Assembly (NCBI GenBank): GCA_028718465.1
Contig: JAQULX010000219.1
Location: 1 to 5,535 of the forward strand
Direction: 5' to 3'
DNA length: 5,535 nt
DNA from: Dehalococcoidales bacterium
Lineage (GTDB): Bacteria > Chloroflexota > Dehalococcoidia > Dehalococcoidales > UBA3254
The notes below the pieces were generated by a model, which searched no databases, was not told where the DNA came from, and saw nothing but the letters and a program-made list of their open reading frames with translations. How positions within the stretch are numbered: the first letter of the stretch is position 1; every line of letters starts with the position of its first letter. A program made the position numbers and the translations under genes. Below are positions 4,929 to 5,535 of the stretch, in pieces.

Positions 4929-5535
4929 ATGAGCATGGCAACGATCAAAACCAGTGAATATGATTATTTTTTACCGTCGGACCTGATTGCTCAGACTCCC
5001 ATCGAGCCCCGCGATCATTCGCGGCTGCTGGTGGTAGACCGGGCGGACGGTTCGTTGACACACAGAAGGTTTTTTGAATTACCGGAGTACCTGCGAGCCG
5101 GGGATGTCCTGATATCCAATAACAGCCGGGTGATCAGGGCAAGATTATTTGCCGTCCGCGCCGACAACGGTAAAAGAATGGAGATACTCCTTCTGCATCG
5201 TCTCGAGCCCGATACCTGGGAGGCTTTGATCGGCTCCCGGAAGAGGGTTTATGCCGGGCTGCAAGCCGAAATGGAGGGTGATCCCCGGATCAAGGTCCAG
5301 GTAATCGAGTTGAAAGAGGCTGGAATCCGGGTAGTCCGGTTTTCCGATGAACTACCTTTGTCACAACTGGGGCAAGTCCCCCTGCCGCCTTATATCCATA
5401 CCCCACTGGCCGACCCTGAGCGCTACCAGACGGTCTATGCCGAAAAAGAGGGCAGCGTGGCAGCTCCCACCGCCGGACTTCATTTCACGCCGGAACTGCT
5501 GGCGAGGATAAAGGAAATGGGCGTTCACTGCCTTT
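4929..5535 (+). CDS. queA: S-adenosylmethionine:tRNA ribosyltransferase-isomerase, 5' part
   Basis: The first 202 codons are present and the frame is still open at the window end; full proteins are about 340-350 residues, so roughly 140 are missing. QueA transfers and isomerises the ribose of SAM onto preQ1 at the tRNA wobble position 34, giving epoxyqueuosine. Recognised blocks are YDYFLPSDLIAQTPIEPRD (residues 11-29), the NNSRVIRARLF region (65-74), the basic VPLPPYI (150-156), and ERYQTVYAEKEGSVAAPTAG (164-183), leading into LHFTPELL, the most conserved part of the family. An in-frame stop at 4899-4901 with no earlier start codon limits the choice to ATG 4929 or ATG 4935. Neither has a strong ribosome site; GGA at 4921-4923 sits 5 bases before 4929. 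At residue 70 an Arg replaces the usual Pro of VIPARL. Queuosine synthesis genes are not otherwise present in the window. Confidence 0.95.
   Translation, partial: MSMATIKTSEYDYFLPSDLIAQTPIEPRDHSRLLVVDRADGSLTHRRFFELPEYLRAGDVLISNNSRVIRARLFAVRADNGKRMEILLLHRLEPDTWEALIGSRKRVYAGLQAEMEGDPRIKVQVIELKEAGIRVVRFSDELPLSQLGQVPLPPYIHTPLADPERYQTVYAEKEGSVAAPTAGLHFTPELLARIKEMGVHCL

Noticed and set aside
4766..4948. A 60-codon minus-strand reading frame over the queA promoter region
   Set aside because: It covers the divergent regulatory region, including the palindrome and the -10 box, and overlaps the queA start. The translation shows no domain, and its hydrophobic stretch is what AT-rich intergenic DNA gives.

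Overview
The window is ordinary bacterial housekeeping DNA of moderate, slightly GC-rich composition, tightly packed except for three intergenic gaps of about 190 to 235 bases. It holds the last codons of an adenosylhomocysteinase gene, four complete protein-coding genes and the first ~200 codons of a fifth. No rRNA, tRNA, CRISPR array, transposase or phage gene is visible. The gene content (a short-tailed SAHH next to metK, a phosphohexomutase paired with a bifunctional phosphoglucose/phosphomannose isomerase, a small CPRCGG zinc-ribbon protein, and queA) and the degenerate ATTGCGAGG...GGCAATCC / TTTGCTTCG...CATGACG intergenic repeat suggest an uncultured or lesser-known Chloroflexota, plausibly Dehalococcoidia. 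That placement is an inference from remembered gene neighbourhoods and not proven by the sequence.

Layout. Positions 2-91 (+) are the end of ahcY. Positions 139-1368 (+) are metK, 47 bases downstream and probably cotranscribed, closed by a clear intrinsic terminator at 1402-1431. Positions 1432-1603 contain a decayed inverted-repeat element with a hairpin. Positions 1604-3031 (+) are an alpha-D-phosphohexomutase (phosphoglucomutase/phosphomannomutase type). Positions 3079-4155 (+) are the bifunctional PGI/PMI isomerase, preceded by a strong GGAGGT site and probably in one operon with the mutase. Positions 4156-4376 are noncoding and contain what looks like a second, more decayed copy of the same repeat. 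Positions 4377-4739 (-) encode a ~120-residue protein with a zinc ribbon. Positions 4740-4928 are a divergent regulatory region with a near-perfect 22-base palindrome beside a consensus -10 box. Positions 4929-5535 (+) are queA, cut by the window end.

How the genes work together. ahcY and metK are two steps of the activated-methyl cycle: MetK makes S-adenosylmethionine, and SAHH removes the S-adenosylhomocysteine left after methylation. QueA also uses SAM, unusually as a ribosyl donor, to make epoxyqueuosine in tRNA. The middle pair forms a sugar-phosphate branch: the isomerase interconverts fructose-6-P with glucose-6-P and mannose-6-P, and the mutase would convert the 6-phosphates to 1-phosphates for nucleotide-sugar synthesis.

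I found no evidence of a novel multi-gene system. The items most worth a second look are the palindrome/promoter arrangement between the zinc-ribbon gene and queA, the zinc-ribbon protein itself, and the two decayed repeat copies that bracket the mutase-isomerase pair.
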